Assembly (NCBI GenBank): GCA_900320245.1
Contig: ONRP01000010.1
Span: 48,234-112,233, forward strand
DNA from: an uncultured Prevotellaceae bacterium
Lineage (GTDB): Bacteria > Bacteroidota > Bacteroidia > Bacteroidales > Muribaculaceae
Direction of reading: 5' to 3'
DNA: 64,000 nt
Below are positions 46,726 to 55,103 of this stretch, piece by piece. The notes beneath the pieces are model-generated. The model was not told the DNA's origin. It saw only the letters and a program-made list of their open reading frames with translations, and did no database searches. The translations under genes were made by a program, and so were the position numbers. How positions within the stretch are numbered: the stretch's first letter is position 1; each line of letters opens with the position of its first letter.

Positions 46726-48183
46726 TCAGTTATTCTTCCAAAATGCGGGCGTGAAGATGACCAGCACAGTGAAGATTTCAAGCCTTCCCATCAGCATCAG
46801 AGCCGAGAGAATCCACTTGACCATCATCGGCAACACGCTCCACGACATGGTCGGGCCGATTTCGAGACCCAGGGTGGGCCCCACGTTGCTGGCACAACTC
46901 AGGGCAATGGTAAACGAGTTGGTGCTGTCGACCCCGGCAAGAATCATGACGAAGTAGGCGAAGAAGCAGAGCAGGATGAAGACCAGCAGGAAGGCAATCA
47001 ACGTAATCTGGCCCGACGAGTTGATGGTCGAGTCGTTGACCTTGACCGGCAAGATGGCTTTGGGATGAATCCTGTGGAGTATCTCGTTGCGCATGATCTT
47101 CAGCGCAATGACACCACGGGCACACTTGAAACCGCCGGCGGTGCTGCCGGCACAACCGCCGAAGAACATACACAGGCTCAGTATCACCCAGGTGATGTGG
47201 TGCCACTGGGCGGCGTCCTCGTTGAACATGCCCGTCGTGGTGATAAACGACACCACCTGGAACAGCGCGCACCTGATGGCGTCCCCGACCGAATAATGGT
47301 TATACTGCAACAGGAAATACACGATCACGACCGTCGACAACACAATCAGCGCCGAGTAGAAGCGGAACTCCGCGTTCTTGAGCAGACGCTTGATCCTCAT
47401 CTTGAAAAACGCGGCATACAGCATGGCGAAACTGATACCCGAAACGAACATGAAAATGATGGCGGTATAGTCGATTGCGGCATTGTTGAAGTAGCCCGTG
47501 CTCGCGTCGTGAGTCGCAAAGCCACCGGTAGCGGTGATGGTCATGGCATAGTTCACGGCATCAAATCCGCCCATGCCGAAGATGTAAAACAAGAGGGCAC
47601 AGGCGGCCGTGAGCACAAGGTACACGCCCCACAGCGACTTGGCGCTCATCGTCAGGCGCGGCTGCAGTTTGGACTGCACGGGACCCGTGGCCTCGGCGGC
47701 AAACACCTTGATTGAACCGCCGACAAACGAGGGCAGCACGGCGATGGTGAAGAACACGATACCCAAACCGCCAATCCACTGGGTCAGCGAACGCCACAAC
47801 AGCACTCCGTGCGGCATGCCTTCCACATGGTCGATGACTGTCGCTCCCGTAGTCGTCAAGCCCGACATGGTCTCGAAGAAGGCATCAGCGATGCCCTTGA
47901 TGTAGCCCCCCATGAGGAAGGGTATCGAACCGAAGGCCGCAAAGGCTATCCACACGATGGTCACGAGCAGATAGGCATCGCGGCGGCCCAGGGCGTTGGT
48001 CGCCCCGCGCCCCAGCAGCCAGAGCACCAGTGCCGCCAGCAGCGTGGCCCCCACTGTGACAGCGAGGGGTACCATGTCGCCCTCCTGATAACACAGGGAG
48101 ACGATCAGGCACACCGCCATGAACATCGCCTCGAGGAACAGCAGGGTGCCCAAAATCTTGGCTATGAGTTTGAAATTTATCAT
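46726..48183 (-). CDS. trkH: Trk potassium uptake channel subunit TrkH
   Basis: This 485-residue membrane protein has four MPM repeats with the selectivity-filter-like sequences TTTGATVI (about 112-119), TATGGFATH, TTTGMFNED and SNVGPTLG. CMFFGGCAGSTAGGFK precedes the third-to-fourth repeat, as in TrkH. It takes up potassium with regulation by TrkA, whose gene ends three bases upstream on the same strand. All four filter glycines are present. Confidence 0.95.
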   Translation of the reverse strand: MINFKLIAKILGTLLFLEAMFMAVCLIVSLCYQEGDMVPLAVTVGATLLAALVLWLLGRGATNALGRRDAYLLVTIVWIAFAAFGSIPFLMGGYIKGIADAFFETMSGLTTTGATVIDHVEGMPHGVLLWRSLTQWIGGLGIVFFTIAVLPSFVGGSIKVFAAEATGPVQSKLQPRLTMSAKSLWGVYLVLTAACALLFYIFGMGGFDAVNYAMTITATGGFATHDASTGYFNNAAIDYTAIIFMFVSGISFAMLYAAFFKMRIKRLLKNAEFRFYSALIVLSTVVIVYFLLQYNHYSVGDAIRCALFQVVSFITTTGMFNEDAAQWHHITWVILSLCMFFGGCAGSTAGGFKCARGVIALKIMRNEILHRIHPKAILPVKVNDSTINSSGQITLIAFLLVFILLCFFAYFVMILAGVDSTNSFTIALSCASNVGPTLGLEIGPTMSWSVLPMMVKWILSALMLMGRLEIFTVLVIFTPAFWKNN

Positions 48184-48186
48184 CGC

Positions 48187-49533
48187 TCAAATGAAGTATT
48201 TCTCGATTTGACTGATGTTGGTATCCTGGCAGAAGACCACGACGTTATCGCCCGGCTGGATCTGGGTGCTGCCGTTAATCAGCATGCCCACACCGCCGCG
48301 CACCAGTCCGCCCAGTTCCACCGACTTGGGCAGATTGAGTTCACACACCCGCTTGGAGGTGATGCGCGAACCCTTGTGGGCATTGAACTCGGCGATGTCG
48401 GCATTGACCATCAGCAGGTTGCGGATGTTGCGCACATCGCCGTTCAGCAGCATCTGGTAGATGTAACTGGCCGTCAGGGCCTGCTTGTTAATCACGGTGC
48501 CGATGTCGGAATTGCCTGCAATGTTCATGTAGTCCATGTTCTCGACCATCGCAACGGTCTTGCTCACCCCGAGTTCCTGGGCCGTCATACAGGTCAGGAT
48601 ATTGGCCTCGGAATTGCCGGTCAACGCCAACAGCGCCTGGGTGCTCCTGACGTTTTCCTCGAGCAGGTTGGCCACCGAACGTCCGTCGGCGTTGATGACC
48701 ATCACGCGGCTGGTGTCGATGACTGCATTCAGTTCTTCACAACGTGCCGTGCTGGTCTCAAAGATTTTGGCCTTCATCCCCCGTGGCAGGTTGTTGACCA
48801 CCCTGACAGCGGTTTTGCCACCGCCCACGATGATGATATTCTTCACATCGGGATAGTGCTCTTTGCCCGTTACTCTCCTCATCTCGGGCACATAGTCCCT
48901 GGTTGTCATGAAGTAGACATAGTCCTGGCTGAGCATCATGTCATTGCCCGTGGGAATGATGGTGCTGTTGCCGCGCTTGATGGCCACCACATGGTAGGGG
49001 CAGCCTAGTTGGCACACGTCCTTGAGCGGACGATTGAGAATCTCGCATTCCTCTCTCAACTTGATGCCGAGCATCGTGAGTGCCCCGCCATGCACATTCC
49101 ACCGTTGCCGCACCCACGAGAGTTCCAGGCCGGCGATGATTTCCTGTGCCGCCAGGTCGTCGGGATAGATAATCGATGAGATGCCGGCACGCTTGAAGGC
49201 ATTGGTGATGTGGACGTCGGTGAACTCGGCATTCTCGACACGGGCAACGGTCTGCTTGGCACCCATCGACCTGGCCAGTACGCACAGGCTCAGGTTCAGA
49301 TTCTCATCTCGCATCACCGAGATAAAGAGGTCGGCAGTGTTCACTCCTGCATCCCTGAACGATTTGATGGGGGTGTTGGCCGAGGATTTGATGGTCAACA
49401 GGTCGCAATAAGCGGCGATGCGCTCCAATTTCGACTCGTCCTCATCAATGATGATGATATTCTGTTTAATCTTGGAAAACAGTTCTGCCAAGTGGGCTCC
49501 GATGGCATCTGCGCCGACAATGATAACTTTCAT
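48187..49533 (-). CDS. trkA: Trk regulatory NAD-binding protein TrkA
   Basis: This 448-residue cytoplasmic protein has two RCK units, each with a Rossmann-type TrkA_N domain (KVIIVGADAIGAHLAELF at the start; NIIIVGGGKTAVRVVNNL near 232) and a TrkA_C domain. It binds NAD(H)/ATP and gates TrkH. The pair is transcribed as trkA-trkH. A TATATTTG -7 element lies at 49567-49560 on the minus strand. Confidence 0.95.
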   Translation of the reverse strand: MKVIIVGADAIGAHLAELFSKIKQNIIIIDEDESKLERIAAYCDLLTIKSSANTPIKSFRDAGVNTADLFISVMRDENLNLSLCVLARSMGAKQTVARVENAEFTDVHITNAFKRAGISSIIYPDDLAAQEIIAGLELSWVRQRWNVHGGALTMLGIKLREECEILNRPLKDVCQLGCPYHVVAIKRGNSTIIPTGNDMMLSQDYVYFMTTRDYVPEMRRVTGKEHYPDVKNIIIVGGGKTAVRVVNNLPRGMKAKIFETSTARCEELNAVIDTSRVMVINADGRSVANLLEENVRSTQALLALTGNSEANILTCMTAQELGVSKTVAMVENMDYMNIAGNSDIGTVINKQALTASYIYQMLLNGDVRNIRNLLMVNADIAEFNAHKGSRITSKRVCELNLPKSVELGGLVRGGVGMLINGSTQIQPGDNVVVFCQDTNISQIEKYFI

Positions 49534-49654
49534 AATTAAAGTTGGTTATTTTGGTGCCGCAAATATAAGGGCATTTCTTGATTGCATGCATACGTACGCA
49601 AAAATATTTGTTAAAAACGCACTTTTTTCCCTTTTTTGGTTTTTTGGCGGCCTA

Positions 49655-49687
49655 TTTCGGGCATCTCATGAAAATTGACTACCTTTG
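49655..49687 (+). promoter_or_regulatory. Promoter of the sialidase gene
   Basis: TACCTTTG at 49680-49687 lies 21 bases after a weak -33 box TTTC (49655-49658). This fixes the start at 49707. Confidence 0.6.
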
Positions 49688-49706
49688 TGCTATATCTCAT
49701 CACGAT

Positions 49707-50948
49707 ATGGCGAGAATCCGTCACATAGCCCTCATGCTCGCGGCCTGTTTGGCCTTCGTGCTCAGCAGCACCGCCCAGACGGTGGTGTTCGACACCGATG
49801 TGGCTGCCTGCCGTTATTTCCGCATTCCGGCCATCGTGCAACTGCTTGACGGACGGCTGCTGGCCATCGGCGACGACCGCCACGGCAGCGACTACGACAT
49901 CGGCGGCAACCACGGCATCGACATCGTGGGGCGCCTCAGCAACGATGGCGGCAAGACCTGGAACGGAGTCATCATGATTGCCGACGGCGACGCGCAACAT
50001 CCGGGATTCCACGACAGCCACGGCGACGCGGCAGCGGTCGTGGACCGCGAGACGGGCCGGGTGCTCATCATGTGTGCCTCGGGCCGGCAGGGCTTCCTCA
50101 ACTCCTCGCTGCAGGAGCCGCTGCGCGTGGGCCGTTACCTCAGCGATGACGACGGCAAGACCTGGACGGGCGACGACGTGACCGGTGACATCTACGGCAT
50201 CTTTGACGGCTGTCCCGAGGTGAATGCCCTGTTCTTCTCCAGCGGACGCATCTGCCAGAGCAGCCGCATCAGGCAGGGTAGCCATTACCGCCTCTACTCT
50301 GCCGTCGACGGGCCGATGGGCACAGGGTGCCTCGTGCTCTACAGTGATGACTTCGGCCTGTCGTGGCAGGCCTTGGGCGGCCCGTCGGCACGACCGACAA
50401 CCGCACCCTGGGGCGACGAGGCCAAGGTCGAGGAACTGCCCGACGGCAATGTGCTCCTCAGTTGCCGCTCCAAGCAGACGGGCACCAGCGGCCGGCTGTT
50501 CAACATCTATGATTACGCCACAGGCTCATGGGGCGAGATGGCTGTGAGCAATGACCCCGAATGGGGCACCTGCAGCGAGGACTGCTCCTGCAACGGCGAA
50601 CTGCTCATCGTGCCGGCCCAGCGCACCAGCGACGGCCGTCGCGTCCATCTGGCACTGCAGTCGGTGCCTCGCGGCAAGGGCCGCCAGCGTGTGAGCATCT
50701 ACTATAAGGCACTGCTCGACGGCAACGACTATGACGAGCCCTCCGACTTCTCATGGGACTGGCAGCGCTACCAGGTGACCGGGAATTACTCGGCCTATTC
50801 CACGATGATTGCCGTCACGGGCGGCGACATCGCCTTCCTTCACGAGGACTGCAACGACAACCAGAGCACGTCGGCCTATGACCTGCTGTTCCAGCGGCTT
50901 TCAATCCAGACAATCACCGGCGGCCGGTACACCGCCATCAAACCATAA
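49707..50948 (+). CDS. Exo-alpha-sialidase
   Basis: I place the start at 49707 (MARIRHIALM), which gives a signal peptide ending near STAQT. Upstream codons precede the promoter. The 413-residue protein has the sialidase FRIP motif (about 38-41) and Asp-box repeats SNDGGKTW, SDDDGKTW and SDDFGLSW. It is a six-bladed propeller of GH33 type. It should release sialic acid from host mucin glycans. No sialic-acid catabolic genes are adjacent. The stop overlaps the next start (TAATG). Confidence 0.92.
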   Translation: MARIRHIALMLAACLAFVLSSTAQTVVFDTDVAACRYFRIPAIVQLLDGRLLAIGDDRHGSDYDIGGNHGIDIVGRLSNDGGKTWNGVIMIADGDAQHPGFHDSHGDAAAVVDRETGRVLIMCASGRQGFLNSSLQEPLRVGRYLSDDDGKTWTGDDVTGDIYGIFDGCPEVNALFFSSGRICQSSRIRQGSHYRLYSAVDGPMGTGCLVLYSDDFGLSWQALGGPSARPTTAPWGDEAKVEELPDGNVLLSCRSKQTGTSGRLFNIYDYATGSWGEMAVSNDPEWGTCSEDCSCNGELLIVPAQRTSDGRRVHLALQSVPRGKGRQRVSIYYKALLDGNDYDEPSDFSWDWQRYQVTGNYSAYSTMIAVTGGDIAFLHEDCNDNQSTSAYDLLFQRLSIQTITGGRYTAIKP

Positions 50949-51916
50949 TGAATATGAACGACAACATCCAGATACCAGTGCTTGCGGCTCCGCTGCAAGG
51001 TGTGACCGATAACGTGTGGCGCATAGCGCAACACGATGTGTTTGGCGGCGTGGACGCCTATTATGCGCCCTTCATGCGCGTGGAGCATGGCGAGGTCAGG
51101 CGCAAGGACCTGCGCGACGTGGACCCCGAGCGCAACGCGGGCACCACGCTCATCCCCCAGATTCTCGCCTGCCAGCCCGACCATGCCCTGATGATGGTCG
51201 ATGCCCTCAAGCAGATGGGCTACACCCGCATCGACATCAACCTAGGCTGCCCGTTCCCGCCCATCGCCCTGCACCGCAAGGGCTCGGGCATGCTCGCCTA
51301 TCCCGACCTGGCCGAGGCGCTCTTCCAGGCCCTCGCCACCGTCGACGGCGTGCAGTGGAGCGCCAAGATGCGGCTGGGATGGGACCGCAACGACCAGTGG
51401 CGCGACATCCTGCCCCTGCTGGACATCATCAAGCCCGTGAACATTGCCGTGCATCCCCGCACGGGCAAGCAGCAGTACAAGGGCGACTTGGACATCGGGC
51501 AGTTTGAGGCCCTGCTGGCCGCATCGCCCTGGCCCGTCATCTACAACGGCAGCCTGCGCACCGTCGAGGACATCGAAAATACCATCCAGCGCTACCCCAC
51601 CCTCGCCGCAGTGATGGTGGGCAGCGGCCTTGCCGCCAACCCCGGCATGCTGGCCCCCGGCGCCACCCCAGACGACTATCGCCGCTTCCATGACCTGCTC
51701 GTCGACGGCTACACCGAGCAACTCAACGGCGGTGAAGCCCAACTCGTGCGTCACCTGCAGGACATCTGGCAGACCTTCCTGCCCGGCACAGCCCACAAGT
51801 TGTTCAAGGCCATCCGCAAGTCCCGCACCCTGGACCAGTACCAGAACGCCGCTGCCGCCGCCCTTGCCGACGTCGAGGCAGCCCTCAACCCCCAGCGAGA
51901 CCCACAAGACCAGTAA
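50948..51916 (+). CDS. tRNA-dihydrouridine synthase family protein
   Basis: This 322-residue protein has the FMN-barrel pattern of Dus enzymes. It has APLQGVTDNVWR at the start and the catalytic cysteine in INLGCPFPP near residue 101. KMRLGW, VHPRTGKQQYKG and a late VIYNGSLRTVEDIE supply flavin and phosphate contacts. It reduces uridine to dihydrouridine in tRNA D-loops with NADPH. It is coupled to the sialidase gene by a one-base overlap, an odd functional pairing. Confidence 0.92.
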   Translation: MNMNDNIQIPVLAAPLQGVTDNVWRIAQHDVFGGVDAYYAPFMRVEHGEVRRKDLRDVDPERNAGTTLIPQILACQPDHALMMVDALKQMGYTRIDINLGCPFPPIALHRKGSGMLAYPDLAEALFQALATVDGVQWSAKMRLGWDRNDQWRDILPLLDIIKPVNIAVHPRTGKQQYKGDLDIGQFEALLAASPWPVIYNGSLRTVEDIENTIQRYPTLAAVMVGSGLAANPGMLAPGATPDDYRRFHDLLVDGYTEQLNGGEAQLVRHLQDIWQTFLPGTAHKLFKAIRKSRTLDQYQNAAAAALADVEAALNPQRDPQDQ

Positions 51917-51945
51917 CCCGCCCAGTATGTCCCACCCGTCCCGTA

Positions 51946-51966
51946 TGTTGTGGCAATGCCACAACA
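51946..51966. repeat. REP-like palindrome upstream of the transposase-like gene
   Basis: TGTTGTGGCA, one base, then TGCCACAACA forms a perfect 10-bp hairpin ending 27 bases before the start codon. The core TTGTGGC is repeated inside and after the gene. Confidence 0.7.
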
Positions 51967-51993
51967 CACACGACACAAGACCCGAGAGATAAA

Positions 51994-53049
51994 ATGGATA
52001 GAGCCACGTTTGAGAAGCAGCGGGCATTCGCTGGCGAGCGCAAGCCATCGATGCATCGCCGCTGCATCGACCATGACTATCAAGGGCGCTGCATCTATCT
52101 CATCACCCTGGTCACCGAGGGGCGACGGCCATTATTCGGGTCGCTGGCAGGGAGAAGCGATGCCCCAAAAGGCAGCAACGACGAGCCCCGCATAATATTG
52201 AACGAACTGGGGACGGCAATACAACGCAACTTCTATGCGATAGCGGACCGACACCCCGAAATCCAAGTCCTTGCCATGCAGATGATGCCTGACCACCTGC
52301 ACGGCATCCTCTTCGTGAAAGAAAAGATGGACAAACACCTGGGGCAGGCCATAGCAGGCTTCAAAGCCGGCTGCAACAAGGATTTCCGCCGCATCGTGTT
52401 GGGGGTTGATGTCCCGCCTGTTGTGGCAGTGCAGCAACCATCCGCACGGCCTCATCCCCCACGCTCAAGTTACGATCGGGAGCACGGCCTGCTGTTCGCC
52501 AGCGGATATAACGACAGGCTCCTGCTCCGGGAAGGCCAACTCGATCGCTGGCTCAACTACCTGGCCGACAATCCGCGCCGCCTGTTGGCCAAACGTGAGC
52601 ACCCCGACCTGTTCAGAGTGCAGTTCGGATTGAATGTCGCTGGGCAGAATTATGCAGCCATTGGCAACCGTTTCCTGCTCAACCATCCCGTGAAACGTCA
52701 GGTGCAATGCTCGCGCCGCTTAGACCAACAAGAAATCGACACAGTTGTGGCGCACTACCTTGAGGAGGCCCGCAATGGGGCCGTGCTGGTATCCCCCTCA
52801 ATCAGTCCGGGAGAAAAAGCGGTCATGAGAGCCGCTCTGGATGCCGACCTGCCGCTCATCTTCCTCTCACCCACAAGTTTCACCCCGTTCACCAAGCCCG
52901 GCGGCCAATTCATTGAAGCCTGTTCACGAGGCAACCTGCTTATCCTTGCACCTTGGGAAGACCGCTCAACGACTCAAGCGCTCACCCGACTGGAATGCCT
53001 TGCCCTCAACGATATGACATGGGCTCTGTGTGAAACAGTATGCCTCTAA
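51994..53049 (+). CDS. Y1/REP-type transposase-like protein with C-terminal Rossmann-like domain
   Basis: This 351-residue protein has an N-terminal HUH-type domain. The HUH pair is His101/His103 in MMPDHLHGIL, and GYNDRLLLREGQLDRWLNYL followed by ADNPRRLL (171-198) matches the distal helix of REP-associated tyrosine transposases. Tyr189 or Tyr172 is the candidate nucleophile. A proline-rich insert (about 136-162) interrupts the domain. Residues 212-330 form a second domain (YAAIGNRF..., GAVLVSPSISPGEKAVMRAA, PGGQFIEACSRGNLLILAPW) that recalls SLOG/DprA-like Rossmann folds. There are no IS ends, so it may be a single-copy domesticated or REP-linked gene. The second-domain call is tentative. 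Confidence 0.72.
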   Translation: MDRATFEKQRAFAGERKPSMHRRCIDHDYQGRCIYLITLVTEGRRPLFGSLAGRSDAPKGSNDEPRIILNELGTAIQRNFYAIADRHPEIQVLAMQMMPDHLHGILFVKEKMDKHLGQAIAGFKAGCNKDFRRIVLGVDVPPVVAVQQPSARPHPPRSSYDREHGLLFASGYNDRLLLREGQLDRWLNYLADNPRRLLAKREHPDLFRVQFGLNVAGQNYAAIGNRFLLNHPVKRQVQCSRRLDQQEIDTVVAHYLEEARNGAVLVSPSISPGEKAVMRAALDADLPLIFLSPTSFTPFTKPGGQFIEACSRGNLLILAPWEDRSTTQALTRLECLALNDMTWALCETVCL

Positions 53050-53084
53050 ATTGGGCACGTATAGCCCCTGGGGGCAATGCTTCA

Positions 53085-53105
53085 GCCACAAAACGGTGTT
53101 GTGGC
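53085..53105. repeat. REP-like dyad downstream of the transposase-like gene
   Basis: GCCACAA (53085-53091) and TTGTGGC (53099-53105) form a perfect 7-bp stem with a 7-base loop, 36 bases past the stop. The arms are the same core as the upstream palindrome, in opposite order. Confidence 0.7.
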
Positions 53106-53106
53106 C

Positions 53107-53137
53107 GTTGCCAACTGTAAAGTATTTATTACTTTTG
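53107..53137 (+). promoter_or_regulatory. Promoter of the small barrel gene
   Basis: GTTG (53107-53110, one base off TTTG), 19 bases, then TACTTTTG (53130-53137). Confidence 0.6.
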
Positions 53138-53176
53138 CAGCCGAATTTGATTCGAAACTAAACCTATTAATTATAA

Positions 53177-53794
53177 ATGAAGAATATGAAGATGAAGTTT
53201 TTATTGGCCGCATTGGCTGTCAGTGTTTTTGCGTGTTTTCCTGCCCAGGCCCAAGACGAGATGGAAACCCGTCACGAGGTCGGCATTACCTATGGTACAG
53301 TGCCCAATTCGGTATGGGTTGACATTTATACCGATGTCATTGCTGCCATGTTCGGTGAGACCCACGATAACAACAAATTCTTTGGTCCCATCTCACTTGA
53401 ATACTTTTATCACACCAGTCCGCTGATTGGCGTGGGTGCCGTTGCCGTGTTTACCACCAACAATGAGGATGCTTTTGAGAACAAAATCAAGACTTCTCAT
53501 CACACCAAATCATACTTTTCTTTCATGCCGTCGGTGAAGTTCAACTGGCTGCGCAAGAACAACTGGGGCCTCTACTCTAAGTTGGCAGCGGGTGTAACAT
53601 ACGCCTATTTCGACTTTGAGGACTATGAAAACGGTAAAAAACTTGATGATAATACGACGGCCAGTGACCTGATGTTCAACTTCCAGGCATCACTTATTGG
53701 TGTTGAAGCCGGCAATAATCATGTGCGCGGTTTCGCCGAGTTTGGTGTCGGCGAACAGGGTATTGCCCTGGCCGGCATACGCTATAAATTCTAA
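53177..53794 (+). CDS. Small outer membrane beta-barrel protein
   Basis: This 205-residue protein has a signal peptide (cleavage after PAQAQ). The mature chain alternates in strands and ends in IALAGIRYKF, the terminal aromatic signal of outer membrane barrels. It looks like an 8-stranded barrel of the Bacteroidetes outer-membrane-protein type. No ligand is evident. It starts from its own promoter and may be followed on the same transcript by the FucI-like gene 14 bases downstream. Confidence 0.85.
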   Translation: MKNMKMKFLLAALAVSVFACFPAQAQDEMETRHEVGITYGTVPNSVWVDIYTDVIAAMFGETHDNNKFFGPISLEYFYHTSPLIGVGAVAVFTTNNEDAFENKIKTSHHTKSYFSFMPSVKFNWLRKNNWGLYSKLAAGVTYAYFDFEDYENGKKLDDNTTASDLMFNFQASLIGVEAGNNHVRGFAEFGVGEQGIALAGIRYKF

Positions 53795-53808
53795 GCAACT
53801 CATTAGAC

Positions 53809-55047
53809 ATGATGAAACTGAATCTGATCACATTCGCATCCTCGCTGGCCAGCCGCGAGTCGATTTTCACCGACCATCACGAACTGCTTGATGCCATCGG
53901 CTCGAAATATCACGTGCGCTACATCTTCCCCGAGGAGTTGGAAGGCACTTTGCCTGAGGGCGCCACGATGGTGCTCGTGGGCAGCGGTGGCGTAGAAGAG
54001 ATGGTCAAGGCCAACATCGACCGCCTCCCGCCCTATGTCGTGCTCATTGCCGACGGCCTGAAAAATTCGCTGGCCGCCTCGCTCGAAATCCTGTCGTGGA
54101 TGCGCCAGACGGACCGCAACGGACGCGTGCTGCACGGCCCCACGGGTTTCATCATGCAGGGCATCGACGATTATGCCGTTGCCTACGATACCATCGCCCA
54201 ATTGCAGGGCAAGCGTGTGGGCGTTATCGGTCACCCATCGGGATGGCTTATCGCCAGTGGCGTGGACTATGAGGCCCTGCGTGAGCGCTGGGGCGTGGAA
54301 ATGGTCGATGTGCCCCTCGACGAGGTGGTCAAGGGCTACGAGGCCGTCACCGACGACGAGGTGCAGGCCATCACCGACGAGTTCATCACCAAGGCCGTTG
54401 GTGTGAAAGAGCCCTCGCGCGACGAGGTCGTTAAGGCGATGCGCCTCTACCGCTCGGTCAAGGGCATCGTGGAGCGTTACCGCCTGGATGCCTTCACCCT
54501 CAACTGCTTTGACCTGATTCCCACGACCCGCACCACAGGTTGCGTGGCGCTGGCGTTGCTCAACCAGGAGGGTATCCCTGCCGGCTGCGAGGGTGACGAG
54601 CAGACGCTGCTCACCATGCTTGCCGTACAGGCCGCAACGGGCGAGATGACCTTCATGGCCAACCCTTCCAAGATTCTGGACAATGCAGCCCACGAGATGG
54701 TATTTGCCCACTGCACCATCGCTCCCGCGATGACCGACCGCTACATCGTGCGCGACCACTACGAGTCGTTGAGCGGCGTCGCCGTCGAGGGCATTTTCGA
54801 CCCGATGGACATGACCGTGGTCAAGTGCGGCGGCAAGGGGATGGAGCGTTACTTCATCAGCCACGCACGCCTGCTGCATTGCACCACCAACCCCAACATG
54901 TGCCGCACCCAGTTGCACCTGCGCCTCGACGAGCCCCTGGACTACTTCCTGGAGCGCAGCATCGGCAACCACCACGTCATCGTGCGCGGTAACCACGTCG
55001 AGCGCCTGACGACAGTCCTCCACCAACTCGGTTCCAAAAAACTCTGA
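53809..55047 (+). CDS. L-fucose/L-arabinose isomerase-like protein
   Basis: This 412-residue cytoplasmic protein resembles the FucI/AraA-like superfamily. It has an N-terminal alpha-beta domain, a central region with KRVGVIGHPSGWLIASGVDY, and a C-terminal domain with MTFMANPSKI, AHCTIAPAMTDRYIVRDHYE and VKCGGKGMERYFI. The metal-binding acidic residues of true isomerases are not obvious. The gene probably acts on a sugar or is a divergent homologue. Its neighbours (an LPS kinase-like gene and a barrel) give little help. Confidence 0.7.
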   Translation: MMKLNLITFASSLASRESIFTDHHELLDAIGSKYHVRYIFPEELEGTLPEGATMVLVGSGGVEEMVKANIDRLPPYVVLIADGLKNSLAASLEILSWMRQTDRNGRVLHGPTGFIMQGIDDYAVAYDTIAQLQGKRVGVIGHPSGWLIASGVDYEALRERWGVEMVDVPLDEVVKGYEAVTDDEVQAITDEFITKAVGVKEPSRDEVVKAMRLYRSVKGIVERYRLDAFTLNCFDLIPTTRTTGCVALALLNQEGIPAGCEGDEQTLLTMLAVQAATGEMTFMANPSKILDNAAHEMVFAHCTIAPAMTDRYIVRDHYESLSGVAVEGIFDPMDMTVVKCGGKGMERYFISHARLLHCTTNPNMCRTQLHLRLDEPLDYFLERSIGNHHVIVRGNHVERLTTVLHQLGSKKL

Positions 55048-55089
55048 GATTTCCGAGCCCTCTGAGATCTCCGAGATCTCCGAGAACTC
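55042..55089. repeat. 9-bp repeat at the end of the FucI-like gene
   Basis: Units of the type GAGATCTCC and GAGATTTCC repeat with a 9-bp period from the last codons into the spacer (about four copies). Confidence 0.7.
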
Positions 55090-55103
55090 TATAGACGACA
55101 AGC

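Noticed and set aside
51994..53049. Complete IS200/IS605 insertion sequence
   Set aside because: There are no TnpB gene, no typical left/right ends and no target duplication. Only REP-like dyads flank the gene, and the extra C-terminal domain is foreign to IS200.
53803..55101. 432-codon minus-strand frame opposite the FucI-like gene
   Set aside because: Shadow of a plus-strand gene with conserved blocks. Its start region consists of the 9-bp repeat.
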